A stretch of 64,000 nucleotides of DNA from Phytohabitans houttuyneae. GTDB taxonomy: Bacteria > Actinomycetota > Actinomycetes > Mycobacteriales > Micromonosporaceae. The stretch is from NCBI RefSeq assembly GCF_011764425.1, contig NZ_BLPF01000001.1:4393001-4457000 (forward strand). Direction: 5' to 3'. Numbering within the stretch: position 1 is the stretch's first letter; each line of letters begins with the position of its first letter. Position numbers and translations under genes: made by a program. The notes under the pieces were generated by a model. That model saw nothing but the letters and a program-made list of their open reading frames with translations, ran no database searches and was not told where the DNA came from. Positions 16,115 through 24,316 of the stretch are shown piece after piece.

Positions 16115-16303
16115 GCTTTGGGTCCCTCTGACCAAGCCCAAACCCGATGCTCGGTCGTCCGGGTGGGTCTCACGGTGTCTCGCTGGATCTCGCCGTCGTT
16201 CACCGTTCGGGGGCACATAGCGGGGAAGTCGCGTGTGCCACTTGGCGGAGCCGGAAGCTGCGGTGGTTGCCGACCCCAGTTCACGAGAAAGGATCTGGCA
16301 TAC

Positions 16304-16825
16304 GTGGAGATCGCGTTTGGGTGGCCTGAGATAGATGCGCTCGGATTCCTGGTCGGCGGCGTATTCACCGCGCTGGTGTTCGGAGGAGCGCTTTGGGTGA
16401 TACGAGGATCGACAGGTGTTCGGCGGTCAGAGCAGCGGATGCGGGACGAGGAGCGCCGTGATGACGAACGGCGACAAGCCCGGCTGGTCGTTGCCACTCT
16501 CGGCAAGATCGGCGATTCGGAGGTCCATGTCGAGGTGCTGAACCACAGTGATGCACCCATTTGGGACATAAAGGTGTTCGTCCCTGGTCGAGAGCACACG
16601 CCTCTATTGATCGAGCGAGTTGATTCTCACGGGTCTGGAACCGACGCCTGGTTCGATGCGCCGGACGACTGGTATCGGAAGTACATCGGCGCGGGTGGCC
16701 CTGGAACGCCGGACTGGCTTCCCTTGGACGTTGTGTTCGTGGACAACGCGGATCGGCGCTGGCACCGATCGGGGTGGGCGGAACCTGTTCGCCCCCTCGA
16801 CGGTGAGGACGTCTTCCCTATCTGA
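16304..16825 (+). CDS. Membrane-anchored hypothetical protein
   Basis: GTG 16304 is chosen because AAAGGA lies about 9 bases upstream; longer readings would start inside the attachment site. The 173-residue product has one N-terminal membrane helix (IDALGFLVGGVFTALVFGGALWVI, given here only as the region of residues 9-32). A charged coiled segment (RRSEQRMRDEERRDDERR) follows, then a soluble beta-rich domain (EVHVEVLNHSDAPIWDIKVF). The domain looks like a small immunoglobulin-like or WD-type sensor, but I do not recognise the family. It is the first gene to the right of the integrative element and appears to be backbone. Confidence 0.6.
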   Translation: MEIAFGWPEIDALGFLVGGVFTALVFGGALWVIRGSTGVRRSEQRMRDEERRDDERRQARLVVATLGKIGDSEVHVEVLNHSDAPIWDIKVFVPGREHTPLLIERVDSHGSGTDAWFDAPDDWYRKYIGAGGPGTPDWLPLDVVFVDNADRRWHRSGWAEPVRPLDGEDVFPI

Positions 16826-16905
16826 GTGCCAGTTTGGAATCCTTTGCCGCATCATCGCCGTATGTCTATTTCGTCTGGTCCTCCTCTCGTCCTGATGCCC
16901 GCTGA

Positions 16906-17433
16906 TTGTGGATTCGCCACACGCCCGGGTATGCGCAGGCATACGCTGAAGCGTTAGAGGCGTTCGCCGCCGTTGCAGCACTTGCCTCGCCGCCGGCTGC
17001 GGCCGTTGCCGCGGAGCCCGAAGCTCGGGTCGGAGACACGATCGAGCTGGCCGGGATGAGTGACGGCGAGAAGATGGCGGTCACCGTCGTCCAGGTCGTT
17101 GACCCCGCGCCGGCCGGGGAGTTCTTCGAGCCGAGCCAAGGCAACCGCTATGTGGCCGTGCAGTTCCAGCTCGAAAACACCGGCACCGCCGCCTACGACG
17201 ACTCGCCGTCAAACGGTGCGGTTGTCATCGATACGGCCGGACAGAGCTTCAACTCCACGATCGGCGACACCACAGCCGGGCCGAGCTTTCCTGGCTCTGT
17301 GACGATCGGACCCGGTGACACAGGGCTCGGGTTCATCACCTTTGAGGTGCCGCACGGGTCGCAGGTCTCGAAGGTCCAGTTCGCGCTCAACAGCGGCTTT
17401 GCCGACGAAACGGGCGAGTGGCAAGTGACCTGA
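16906..17433 (+). CDS. DUF4352-domain protein, start uncertain
   Basis: The C-terminal 130 residues are a DUF4352-type immunoglobulin-like domain: GDTIELAG, the GNRYVAVQFQLENTGTAA block, and VTIGPGDTGLGFITFEV. Relatives are normally secreted or lipid-anchored, yet the open frame from TTG 16906 lacks a signal peptide. An ATG at 16931 in another frame reads MRRHTLKR and would join the main frame to give a signal-peptide-like start if one base were missing near 16953. So either the 5' end is damaged by a single-base deletion or the gene is truncated. Function is unknown. Confidence 0.6.
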   Translation: MWIRHTPGYAQAYAEALEAFAAVAALASPPAAAVAAEPEARVGDTIELAGMSDGEKMAVTVVQVVDPAPAGEFFEPSQGNRYVAVQFQLENTGTAAYDDSPSNGAVVIDTAGQSFNSTIGDTTAGPSFPGSVTIGPGDTGLGFITFEVPHGSQVSKVQFALNSGFADETGEWQVT

Positions 17434-17452
17434 CGGCCGGCAGACTGTCCGC

Positions 17453-18340
17453 GTGCGTGTACTCGTCACCGGCGGTCAGGGGTACCTCGGCAGTGCGGTC
17501 TGCCATGCCCTCCGGGCCGCCGGCCACCAGGTCGCCGTGCTCAGCCGGCGGACGGGGGTCGACGTTCGTGACCGGAATGGCGTTGCCGACCTCGTCAAGG
17601 CCACGCGGCCCGATGCCGTCTGTCACCTCGCCGGCCTCACCCGCGCCCGCGACTCCTTCGCCGACCCGCTCACCTACTTCGACGTCAACGTCGGCGGCAC
17701 CCTCAACGTCCTCCTCGCGCTCGACCGCGCCGTCCCGTTCGTGCTGGCTTCCAGCAGCATCGTGTACGGCGGGCAGCACACCGGCCCACTCCGCGAGGAT
17801 CTGCCGGTGAGCCCGCAAAGCCCTTACGCCGCCGCGAAGGTGGCCGCCGAACAGGTGGTGGCCGCGCACACCGCGACCGGCGCGGTCGGGGGCGTCGTGT
17901 TGCGGTGTTTCAACGTCTCGGGCGCGGTGGGCGGGGTCGGCGACGCGGACACCGCGCGGATCATTCCCAACGTGCTGCGCGCGATCACGGGCGAACTGCC
18001 CCACGTGACGCTCAACGGCGACGGCTCGGCGATGCGGGACTTCGTGCACGTGGCGGACGCGGCGCACGCGGTGGTCAATGCCATCGGGCGAGCGCGGCCT
18101 GGTCGCAGCCAGACCTACAACATCGCCTCGGGTACCGGCACCAGCATGGCGGCGATCATCAAGGCCGCGGAGGGCGTCACCGGCAAGCGGGTACCGGTGA
18201 AGCACAACCCGCCCGCGCCCGAGCCGCCGCTTCTCGTCGCGGACATCTCGAAGGCGCGGGCCAGCCTGGGGTGGGAGCCGCGCAGTTCGGGCATCGACCG
18301 CATCCTCACCGATGCCTGGGCCGCCTGGCCGCCCGCCTAA
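17453..18340 (+). CDS. NAD-dependent epimerase/dehydratase
   Basis: The 295-residue protein is an extended short-chain dehydrogenase: TGGQGYLGS for NAD binding at residues 6-14, the catalytic Ser region ASSSIVYGG and the Tyr-Lys pair in SPYAAAKVAAEQ. A C-terminal substrate domain follows (FVHVADAAHAVV, ADISKARASLGWEP). It resembles UDP-glucose 4-epimerases and probably acts on a nucleotide sugar. No glycan cluster surrounds it, so the substrate is open. GTG 17453 is the likely start. A MarR regulator follows after 10 bases. Confidence 0.86.
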   Translation: MRVLVTGGQGYLGSAVCHALRAAGHQVAVLSRRTGVDVRDRNGVADLVKATRPDAVCHLAGLTRARDSFADPLTYFDVNVGGTLNVLLALDRAVPFVLASSSIVYGGQHTGPLREDLPVSPQSPYAAAKVAAEQVVAAHTATGAVGGVVLRCFNVSGAVGGVGDADTARIIPNVLRAITGELPHVTLNGDGSAMRDFVHVADAAHAVVNAIGRARPGRSQTYNIASGTGTSMAAIIKAAEGVTGKRVPVKHNPPAPEPPLLVADISKARASLGWEPRSSGIDRILTDAWAAWPPA

Positions 18341-18350
18341 GGTGCTGGGT

Positions 18351-18818
18351 ATGCGGACACCCGACGAGGCGCCGGCGTCCTCCTCACGCGTGTGGGAGAT
18401 GCCGAGTTGGCTGCTCACCCAGACGGCCACGCACGCCGGGCGGCTGGTGTCGGAGGGCCTGGCGGCCGTCGACGCGCGGGGATACCACTTCCGGGTGCTG
18501 ACCACGCTCGACGAGCTGGGGCCGGCCAGCCAGGCCACGCTCGGGCGGCGCAGCGGGATCCACCTCAGCGACCTCGTCGCGACCATCAACGAGCTGGCCG
18601 ACCAGGGGTTCGTCGAGCGTTCACCCGATCCCGAGGACCGGCGGCGCAACGTCGTCACGCTCACCGCCGCCGGGCGGCGGCAGCTGCGGAGGCTGGACAA
18701 GCAGTTGGTACAGGTTCAGGATCAGCTCCTCGCCCCGCTCTCGCCCGAGGAGCGGGTCGAGTTCGCGCGGCTGCTCACTCGGCTTCTCCAGCACCACGCG
18801 CAGCGAGTGCAAGGATGA
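18351..18818 (+). CDS. MarR-family transcriptional regulator
   Basis: The ATG at 18351 has AAGGTG about 7 bases upstream and gives 155 residues. The winged helix is visible: LTTLDELGPASQATLGRRSG, then LSDLVATINELADQGFVERS and the wing DPEDRRRNVVTLTAAGRR. A C-terminal helix forms the dimer interface (LSPEERVEFARLLTRLLQ). MarR proteins repress genes until a small ligand binds. It may control itself and the YbhB-like gene that starts 4 bases after its stop; no operator was recognised. Confidence 0.88.
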   Translation: MRTPDEAPASSSRVWEMPSWLLTQTATHAGRLVSEGLAAVDARGYHFRVLTTLDELGPASQATLGRRSGIHLSDLVATINELADQGFVERSPDPEDRRRNVVTLTAAGRRQLRRLDKQLVQVQDQLLAPLSPEERVEFARLLTRLLQHHAQRVQG

Positions 18819-18822
18819 CCCC

Positions 18823-19356
18823 ATGAGTCTTGACCGTCCTATTGCACCGGATCCGTACGAGCTGCTTCCGGCCGTACCCACGTTCACGCTCACCAGCAGC
18901 GACCTCGACGAAGGCCAGCCGTTCGACGCGACCTTCGCCCACGACAGCGTCGGTGGTCAGAATGTGTCGCCGCAGCTGGCCTGGTCGGGCTTCCCCACCG
19001 AGACCCGCAGCTTCGTGGTCAGCTGCTTCGACCCGGACGCCCCGGTCGTGAGCGGCTTCTGGCACTGGAATCTGGTCAACCTGCCGGCCTCGGTGACCGA
19101 GCTGGAGCGCGGTGCGGGCGCGGGCGACGTGCACGGTGGCTTCCACGTGCGCAACGACTACGGCACGCGGGCGTACGGCGGCGCCGCCCCGCCCGGAGGT
19201 GACCGCCCGCACCGCTACTACTTCGCCGTCCACGCGGTGGACGTGGAGGCGCTCGACGTGACCCCCGACGTCTCGAACGCGGTGGTCGGCTTCAACCTGG
19301 CCTTCCACACGCTGGCGCGGGCGATCCTGGTGGCGACCTACCAGGTCAAGGCTTGA
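18823..19356 (+). CDS. YbhB/YbcL-type phosphatidylethanolamine-binding protein (Raf kinase inhibitor-like)
   Basis: The 177-residue protein shows the PEBP fold signature: NVSPQLAWSGFP, SFVVSCFDPDAP, FWHWNLVNLP and the CHxR-equivalent region GDRPHRYYFAVHAVD. There is no signal peptide. Bacterial members have no firmly established role. It is probably co-transcribed with the marR gene 4 bases upstream. Its 3' end overlaps the convergent FhuF-type gene by 11 bases. Confidence 0.9.
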   Translation: MSLDRPIAPDPYELLPAVPTFTLTSSDLDEGQPFDATFAHDSVGGQNVSPQLAWSGFPTETRSFVVSCFDPDAPVVSGFWHWNLVNLPASVTELERGAGAGDVHGGFHVRNDYGTRAYGGAAPPGGDRPHRYYFAVHAVDVEALDVTPDVSNAVVGFNLAFHTLARAILVATYQVKA

Positions 19357-20143
19357 TGCAGCAGCCCGAGCAGATCTTGGGCTGAGGGAGCGTAAAGGCG
19401 AGGCAGCACGTCTTGCGCTGTACCGTCAGCTCGCCGTTTGGCCCGGGCACCAGCTCGATGAGGTCTTCCACGCCCAGCGTCGTGAGCAGCGTGCCGATGT
19501 GCTCCACGGTCGACCCGGGGAGTACATCGGCCGCGCGCAGGATGCCGTGCGCGATGCCGGAGCTGACCGAACCGAGCAGTGTGCGGGCACCGACCCGCAC
19601 CTCGGCGTGGATCGCGTCGAGCAGCGGCGTGAGGTGGGCGTCGAGCAGTGAGGACCGGAGCGCGCCGAGCAGGGCCGCGTCGTCGCGGACCACCCGCACC
19701 TGAGGCAGGCCGGAGAGGGCCAGCGGGTCCGAGGGGAGCACCGCGACGGCGATCGAACGGCGGTATCCGAGCGTCAGCAGCGGCCGCTGGTCTTCGAAGT
19801 GCATCAGCACGTCGTCGGGCGTGAGCAGCGGCACCCGCCGCGCCGAGGCCCAGCCGAGCACCGCGGGCAGCGAGAGCCAGTACGTGTACGCCTTCCACGC
19901 CAGCGCGGCGGCGGCGTGCGGCGACGCGTTCCACCGGCGCTTGGCCGAGGCGAGCAGGTCGGGCAGGCGGCTGCCGTCGATGAGACGGGACGTGGAGATC
20001 CACTGCGCGTCGGTGATCTCGGGGACGACGAGGCCAGGCGTCAGGCCCGGCAGGTCATCGGTGCCGAACATCGCGCGGAGTGTGGACGTGATCGGCGCCA
20101 GGATGTCGGCGCCGGCGATGCGGTGAGGCACAACGGTGGTCAC
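19346..20143 (-). CDS. FhuF-like ferric-siderophore reductase ([2Fe-2S])
   Basis: The 265-residue protein ends with the FhuF C-terminal cluster motif: Cys246-Cys247, then Cys258 and Cys261 (C-C-x10-C-x2-C). FhuF-type proteins release iron by reducing ferric siderophores in the cytoplasm. GTG 20143 overlaps the stop of a 28-codon reading frame upstream, so translation may be coupled. An IdeR/DmdR-type iron box lies about 50 bases further upstream, so expression should rise under iron limitation. No siderophore transporter is in the window. Confidence 0.85.
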   Translation of the reverse strand: MTTVVPHRIAGADILAPITSTLRAMFGTDDLPGLTPGLVVPEITDAQWISTSRLIDGSRLPDLLASAKRRWNASPHAAAALAWKAYTYWLSLPAVLGWASARRVPLLTPDDVLMHFEDQRPLLTLGYRRSIAVAVLPSDPLALSGLPQVRVVRDDAALLGALRSSLLDAHLTPLLDAIHAEVRVGARTLLGSVSSGIAHGILRAADVLPGSTVEHIGTLLTTLGVEDLIELVPGPNGELTVQRKTCCLAFTLPQPKICSGCCIKP

Positions 20144-20226
20144 TTCGCGTCGCCTCCCTCACGGAGCGCGACGTACGCGGTCAGACCGGGGAGATGCCCG
20201 ATCCAGTGCCGCGTAAACGTGCTCAC
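20140..20226 (-). CDS. Small ORF (28 aa) upstream of and overlapping the FhuF-like gene
   Basis: From GTG 20226 the frame MSTFTRHWIGHLPGLTAYVA ends with a TGA that overlaps the GTG start of the reductase (GTGA). A purine-rich GGGAAG/GAGG stretch precedes it. It may be a leader peptide that couples translation of the reductase, or a chance frame. The stretch between its start and the iron box holds the promoter. Confidence 0.4.
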   Translation of the reverse strand: MSTFTRHWIGHLPGLTAYVALREGGDAK

Positions 20227-20273
20227 CTCGCCACTTCCCTTTGATCTCAAGCCGACGGATCACCCTAGCGTAC

Positions 20274-20292
20274 TAAGGCTAGGCTAACCAGA
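20274..20292. promoter_or_regulatory. Iron box (IdeR/DmdR1-type operator)
   Basis: The 19-mer TAAGGCTAGGCTAACCAGA (offset by one base) matches the consensus TTAGGTTAGGCTAACCTAA at 15 of 19 positions. It lies upstream of the FhuF-like reductase, exactly where an iron-dependent repressor would act. Confidence 0.75.
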
Positions 20293-20492
20293 GGATCCGA
20301 CTCGCGCCTCTCTTTCTGCTCACAACATGTCTTCAGTCACACTGCGTAGGAAGTTACGCTAAGTGATGGAGAAGTGTGTCTGAGTAGCGAAAGCGTACTT
20401 TTGTCAAGCCTTTTGTCGGTAACGCGCCAGTTCATGTGGGGCCAAGCGGCTCGGAAAGCAGACTGAAAGTCCCGGCCCGAGGTACCCAGAAG

Positions 20493-22013
20493 ATGACGAC
20501 ATCGCCCATCGAGCGGGCTGCGGACACGTTCGCTGCTGAGCTGGCCCGATGGCGGGTCGAGCGCAGCATGAGCAAAAAGCAGCTCGCGGCCCGCATGGGC
20601 TTCGACCCGTCCTATGTCAGCCATGTCGAGGGACGCCGCCACCGGCCCACCGAAGACTTCGCGCGGCGTGCCGAGGCTGTGCTCGGCGCGGGTGGCGCGA
20701 TCTGGCAGCGCTACCAGGAGTACGACGAGCTGCGCCACGCCCGCTCCTCGGCGAGCCACCGCGACCCGCCCGTGCCCGAGCAGTGGATGCCGCCCGGCAC
20801 CGGCCTGATCGTGGAGCAGGAGGTGGCGACGCTCGCGTACCGCGAGGGCTCGTACCGGTGCGTCATCCGCCGGTCCCTCTACAACGCGGGCACCGAGCCG
20901 GTCACCCGCTACCTGATCCGGGTGGCCGTCGACAGGTACCCCCATGATCCGGAGAAGTCCAACCGCCACCACCGCGAGCACCCGCTCAGCTTTGCCGAGC
21001 TCGACCTCCAGGCGTGGTGCGGCGAGGAGCCGGCCCGAGAGGCGATGGAGTACCGCAAGAAGCACGATCGCGACGCCTTCAAAGAGGTGTGGCTCCTCTT
21101 CGAAAACACGGAGGGTCGCTACCCTCTGTATCCGGGACAGCGCACGGTGATCGAGTACGCCTATACGGTCAGTCACGACAAGTGGGGCCAATGGTTTCAG
21201 CGCGCGGTGCGGCTGCCCACCCGCCGCCTCACTGTGCGGCTCGACTTCCCCAACTGGCTGGACGCGCAGGTGTGGGGCGTGGAGACATCACTGTCCGCGG
21301 AGGAAGCCCCGCTGCGCACGCCGGTCATCCGCCGCGCCGAGGGCGAGCGGATGATCTTCGAGTGGACGACGGAGTCGCCCCCACTGAACGCCCGGTACCG
21401 GCTGGAGTGGCGCTTCCGCGGCCACAACGGCCCGCCCCCGTCCGGCCTCGCCATCGCGGTGCGCGCCAGCGACCGCATGCGCGCGGTCGGCATCGTCCAG
21501 CGTGGCGCCGACTCGCTCGTCCAGTTGCCCCACCAGTTCGACCTGCCACTCGACGAGGCGGAGGCCCGCGACGTGGTCGACCGCCTGATGGGCGCGCTGG
21601 ACCGGGTGGAGGAGCTGCACACGTTCACCAAGGGGGTGGGCCTTGCCGCGCCGCAGATCGGACTCTCCTGGGCCGCCGCGGTGGTACGCCCGGCCGACCG
21701 CACCGCCGAGCCGGTCGTGCTGCTCAACCCGCGCGTGGTCGAGTCGTCCCCGGAGACCGACGAGCAGTACGAAGGCTGCCTGTCCTTCTTCGACGTGCGC
21801 GGCCTCGTGTCCCGCCCACTCGCGCTGCAGGTGGAGCACGCAAAGTGGGATGGCGGCCGCGTGATCACCGCGTTCGAGCAGGGCATGGCCCGGCTCGTCG
21901 CGCACGAGATAGACCACCTCGAGGGCCGGCTGTACGTCGATCGCATGGCGCCCGGCGTCCCGCTCGTGCCGGTCGAGGAGTACCGCGAGGCCGGGAACCC
22001 CTGGCGGTACTAA
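20493..22013 (+). CDS. XRE helix-turn-helix / peptide deformylase fusion protein
   Basis: The 506-residue protein joins three parts. Residues 1-75 form an XRE helix-turn-helix (WRVERSMSKKQLAARMGFDP, YVSHVEGRRHRPTEDF). Residues 100-340 form a beta-rich domain I do not recognise (VWLLFENTEGRYPLYPGQRT). Residues 350-506 form a complete peptide deformylase with GVGLAAPQ at 381-388, EGCLS at 427-431 and HEIDH at 471-475. All metal ligands (Cys and two His) and the catalytic Glu are present, so it may remove formyl groups from N-terminal Met. ATG 20493 is preferred; the frame is open further upstream without a better start. A perfect terminator stem follows. Confidence 0.85.
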   Translation: MTTSPIERAADTFAAELARWRVERSMSKKQLAARMGFDPSYVSHVEGRRHRPTEDFARRAEAVLGAGGAIWQRYQEYDELRHARSSASHRDPPVPEQWMPPGTGLIVEQEVATLAYREGSYRCVIRRSLYNAGTEPVTRYLIRVAVDRYPHDPEKSNRHHREHPLSFAELDLQAWCGEEPAREAMEYRKKHDRDAFKEVWLLFENTEGRYPLYPGQRTVIEYAYTVSHDKWGQWFQRAVRLPTRRLTVRLDFPNWLDAQVWGVETSLSAEEAPLRTPVIRRAEGERMIFEWTTESPPLNARYRLEWRFRGHNGPPPSGLAIAVRASDRMRAVGIVQRGADSLVQLPHQFDLPLDEAEARDVVDRLMGALDRVEELHTFTKGVGLAAPQIGLSWAAAVVRPADRTAEPVVLLNPRVVESSPETDEQYEGCLSFFDVRGLVSRPLALQVEHAKWDGGRVITAFEQGMARLVAHEIDHLEGRLYVDRMAPGVPLVPVEEYREAGNPWRY

Positions 22014-22020
22014 GTGTCTG

Positions 22021-22069
22021 GGGTCTGTCTCCTGGGTCGCCCCGCTCAGAAGATCCAGGAGACAGACCC
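22021..22069. terminator. Stem-loop terminator
   Basis: A perfect 15-bp stem (GGGTCTGTCTCCTGG at 22021-22035, complement at 22055-22069) with a 19-base loop starts 7 bases after the deformylase fusion gene stop. Confidence 0.82.
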
Positions 22070-22239
22070 TGGAGCTGACGTGCGCAAGGCGGCGCTCCAG
22101 CCAAGACGGAACCGCGACCGGCCAACCGGCGCCCCCGCGCCGGTCCTCGCCTAGCTCGCGCAACCGCGGAGGGTGAGGCCGCGGGAGCAACGGTCCGGAC
22201 CACCGCGGACATCGCGGTAGCCCAAATCATTCCCTCGAA

Positions 22240-23013
22240 CTAGATCCAGCTGACGTGGTCCTTCAGCAGCGTGTACCCGATGAACGCGACCACATCCAGC
22301 AGCGTGTGCGCGATCACCAGCGGCAGGACGCGCCTCGTGCGGAGGTAGAAGTACGCGAAGATCACGCCCATCACCGCATTACCCACGAATCCGCCGAAGC
22401 CCTGATAAAGGTGGTAAGAGCCGCGTATCAGGGCACTCGTGGCGATGATGGCCCGTACCCGCCAACCCATCTCCTCCAGGCGGGTCATCAGATATCCGAC
22501 AACGATCACTTCCTCGAGGATGGCGTTCTGCGCGGCGGCCAGGATCAGCACCGGCACCGCCCACCACAGGTCGGGCAGCGCGGCCGGCACCACCGTGGCG
22601 TTGATGCCGAGTTCGTGCGCGCCGAGGTAGAGGAAGATGCCGGGCAAGCCAATCAAGGCCGCCAATCCCATGCCCGACAGCACGTCGAAGGCGGGCCGGC
22701 GGCGGTCGAGGCCGAGCGTCGTGCGGGCGTCGCGGTCGCGATTGAGCAGGTGTATCGCCAACAGCACCGGTACCAGCGCAAAGAAGATGCCGAGCAGCTG
22801 GTACGTGAGGTCGAAATAGGGCCGCGGCGACTGTGATGCATTGAGCGTGGCGGTCTGCTGCGAGAGCGGGCGGTCGGCGGTCAGGCGCGCGGTGATCGAG
22901 ACCATCGCATAGATGGCCGACTGTCCGAGCGAGACGCCGAGGACGAGGAGCACCTCGTTTCGGCGGGTGGCGTAGGCGCGGTCGGTCGCCGGCGGTGCTA
23001 GCTCAACCTTCAC
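22240..23013 (-). CDS. CPBP-family intramembrane metalloprotease (Abi/CAAX type)
   Basis: The 257-residue protein has about seven hydrophobic helices. CPBP motifs are present as the Glu-Glu pair in NAILEEVIVVGYL (EExxxxGY; the Arg of the usual EExxxR is replaced), then RGSYHLYQG and AHTLLDVVAF. These proteases cleave membrane or prenylated substrates and some act in bacteriocin or phage immunity; the target here is unknown. It stands alone, divergent from the flavohaemoglobin gene. Confidence 0.82.
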   Translation of the reverse strand: MKVELAPPATDRAYATRRNEVLLVLGVSLGQSAIYAMVSITARLTADRPLSQQTATLNASQSPRPYFDLTYQLLGIFFALVPVLLAIHLLNRDRDARTTLGLDRRRPAFDVLSGMGLAALIGLPGIFLYLGAHELGINATVVPAALPDLWWAVPVLILAAAQNAILEEVIVVGYLMTRLEEMGWRVRAIIATSALIRGSYHLYQGFGGFVGNAVMGVIFAYFYLRTRRVLPLVIAHTLLDVVAFIGYTLLKDHVSWI

Positions 23014-23072
23014 GCGACCACTGTGCCCGACACGCCGCCGAGCCGGCGCCTACCACTCCAAGATCAACCGAA

Positions 23073-23089
23073 TCGCACAAGATGTGCGA
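23073..23089. promoter_or_regulatory. Dyad upstream of flavohaemoglobin gene
   Basis: TCGCACA-AGA-TGTGCGA is a perfect 7-bp inverted repeat with a 3-base centre, about 105 bases upstream of the flavohaemoglobin ATG. A related half GTCGCACAA lies near 23172. It could bind a nitric-oxide or redox regulator; the protein is unknown. Confidence 0.45.
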
Positions 23090-23193
23090 CCTTCGGCAAC
23101 GCTCAGTGCGCACGCTGAACACTCTCGCGCAACTTCCATGTCATCCCTCAGACGCGTGACCACTATCCGCGTCGCACAACGGAGAGAGCGTCT

Positions 23194-24309
23194 ATGGGAA
23201 ATCTTTCGCGGTTGCTCAAGGAGAGCTGGACCCTCGTCGAGGAGCATCAGGACAAGGTCGCCGGCTATTTCTACGCGCGTATGTTCCTCTCGAACCCCGA
23301 GTTGCGGTCCCTCTTTCCGGTTCATATGGACGTGCAAAGAGCCAGACTACTCGGCGCGATCGTGACGGCAGTGCAGACACTCGACGATCCGGAACGATTC
23401 GACGAATACCTCCGCGCCCTCGGGCGCGACCACCGCAAGTTTCACGTGGGGCCAGAGCACTACCAGGGGGTGGGCGAGGCGTTGCTGGAGGCGTTGCGCA
23501 CGTTTGCCGGGGAGTATTGGGGCGTCGAGTACGAGCAGGCGTGGAGCGACGCCTACGCGGTGATTTCCAAGAAGATGATGGCCGGCGCCGAGGCTGACAC
23601 GAACCCACCCTTCTGGCACGCGGAGGTGGTGTCGCATGAGCGGCGTTCGCGGGACATCGCGGTGTTGAGCCTGCGCCCGTTGCAGCACCCGTTGGCTTAC
23701 CGCGCGGGACAGTACGTGAGCGTGGAAGCACCCCGCTACCGCCCGCGCCTGTGGCGCACCTATTCGATCGCCAACGCGCCGCGCAAGGACGGAACGCTCG
23801 ACTTCCACGTGCGGGCCCTCGGCGCGGGGTGGGTTTCGAGCGCGCTGGTGCGGCGGGTACAGCCCGGTGACCTCCTCCGCCTCGCCGCGCCGATGGGCAC
23901 GATGACGCTCGACCGCAAGTCCAACCGTGACGTCGTGTGCGTGGCCGGCGGCACGGGGCTGGCGCCGATCAAGGCGCTGGTCGAGGAGCTGGCCCGCTAC
24001 AACCGCAGCCGCTGGGTGCACGTCTTCTACGGCGCCAAGGACCGCGAGGACCTTTACGACCTCGCCGACCTGGAAAAGCTGGCCGCCCGCCACCCGTGGC
24101 TGTCAGTGGTGCCGGCGTGCAGCGAGGACGCGAGCTTCCCCGGCGAACGGGGCAACATCAACGAGATCGTCGCCCGCTACGGCCCGTGGATAGACCACGA
24201 CTTCTTCGTCTCGGGCTCGCCGACAATGGTCAAGGCCACGCTGCGCACGCTTGCCGAGCTGCAGGTGCCGCCGCTGCGCATCCGGTATGACGCGCTGGGC
24301 GAGCCGTGA
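23194..24309 (+). CDS. Flavohaemoglobin-type globin-reductase
   Basis: The 371-residue protein has an N-terminal globin domain with the proximal His80 in LGRDHRKFHVGPEHY. The reductase part has the FAD motif RTYS (in LWRTYSIANAP) and the NADPH motif GGTGLAPIKALVEEL, ending FFVSGSPTMVKATL and RIRYDALG. This is the layout of nitric oxide dioxygenases, which oxidise NO to nitrate using O2 and NADPH. It is somewhat shorter than E. coli Hmp. A dyad lies upstream. It ends 7 bases before the convergent histone-like gene. Confidence 0.88.
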   Translation: MGNLSRLLKESWTLVEEHQDKVAGYFYARMFLSNPELRSLFPVHMDVQRARLLGAIVTAVQTLDDPERFDEYLRALGRDHRKFHVGPEHYQGVGEALLEALRTFAGEYWGVEYEQAWSDAYAVISKKMMAGAEADTNPPFWHAEVVSHERRSRDIAVLSLRPLQHPLAYRAGQYVSVEAPRYRPRLWRTYSIANAPRKDGTLDFHVRALGAGWVSSALVRRVQPGDLLRLAAPMGTMTLDRKSNRDVVCVAGGTGLAPIKALVEELARYNRSRWVHVFYGAKDREDLYDLADLEKLAARHPWLSVVPACSEDASFPGERGNINEIVARYGPWIDHDFFVSGSPTMVKATLRTLAELQVPPLRIRYDALGEP

Positions 24310-24316
24310 GATCGCA

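Noticed and set aside
23194-24309. Separate truncated globin and reductase genes
   Set aside because: The frame is continuous and both domains are in the order of flavohaemoglobins.
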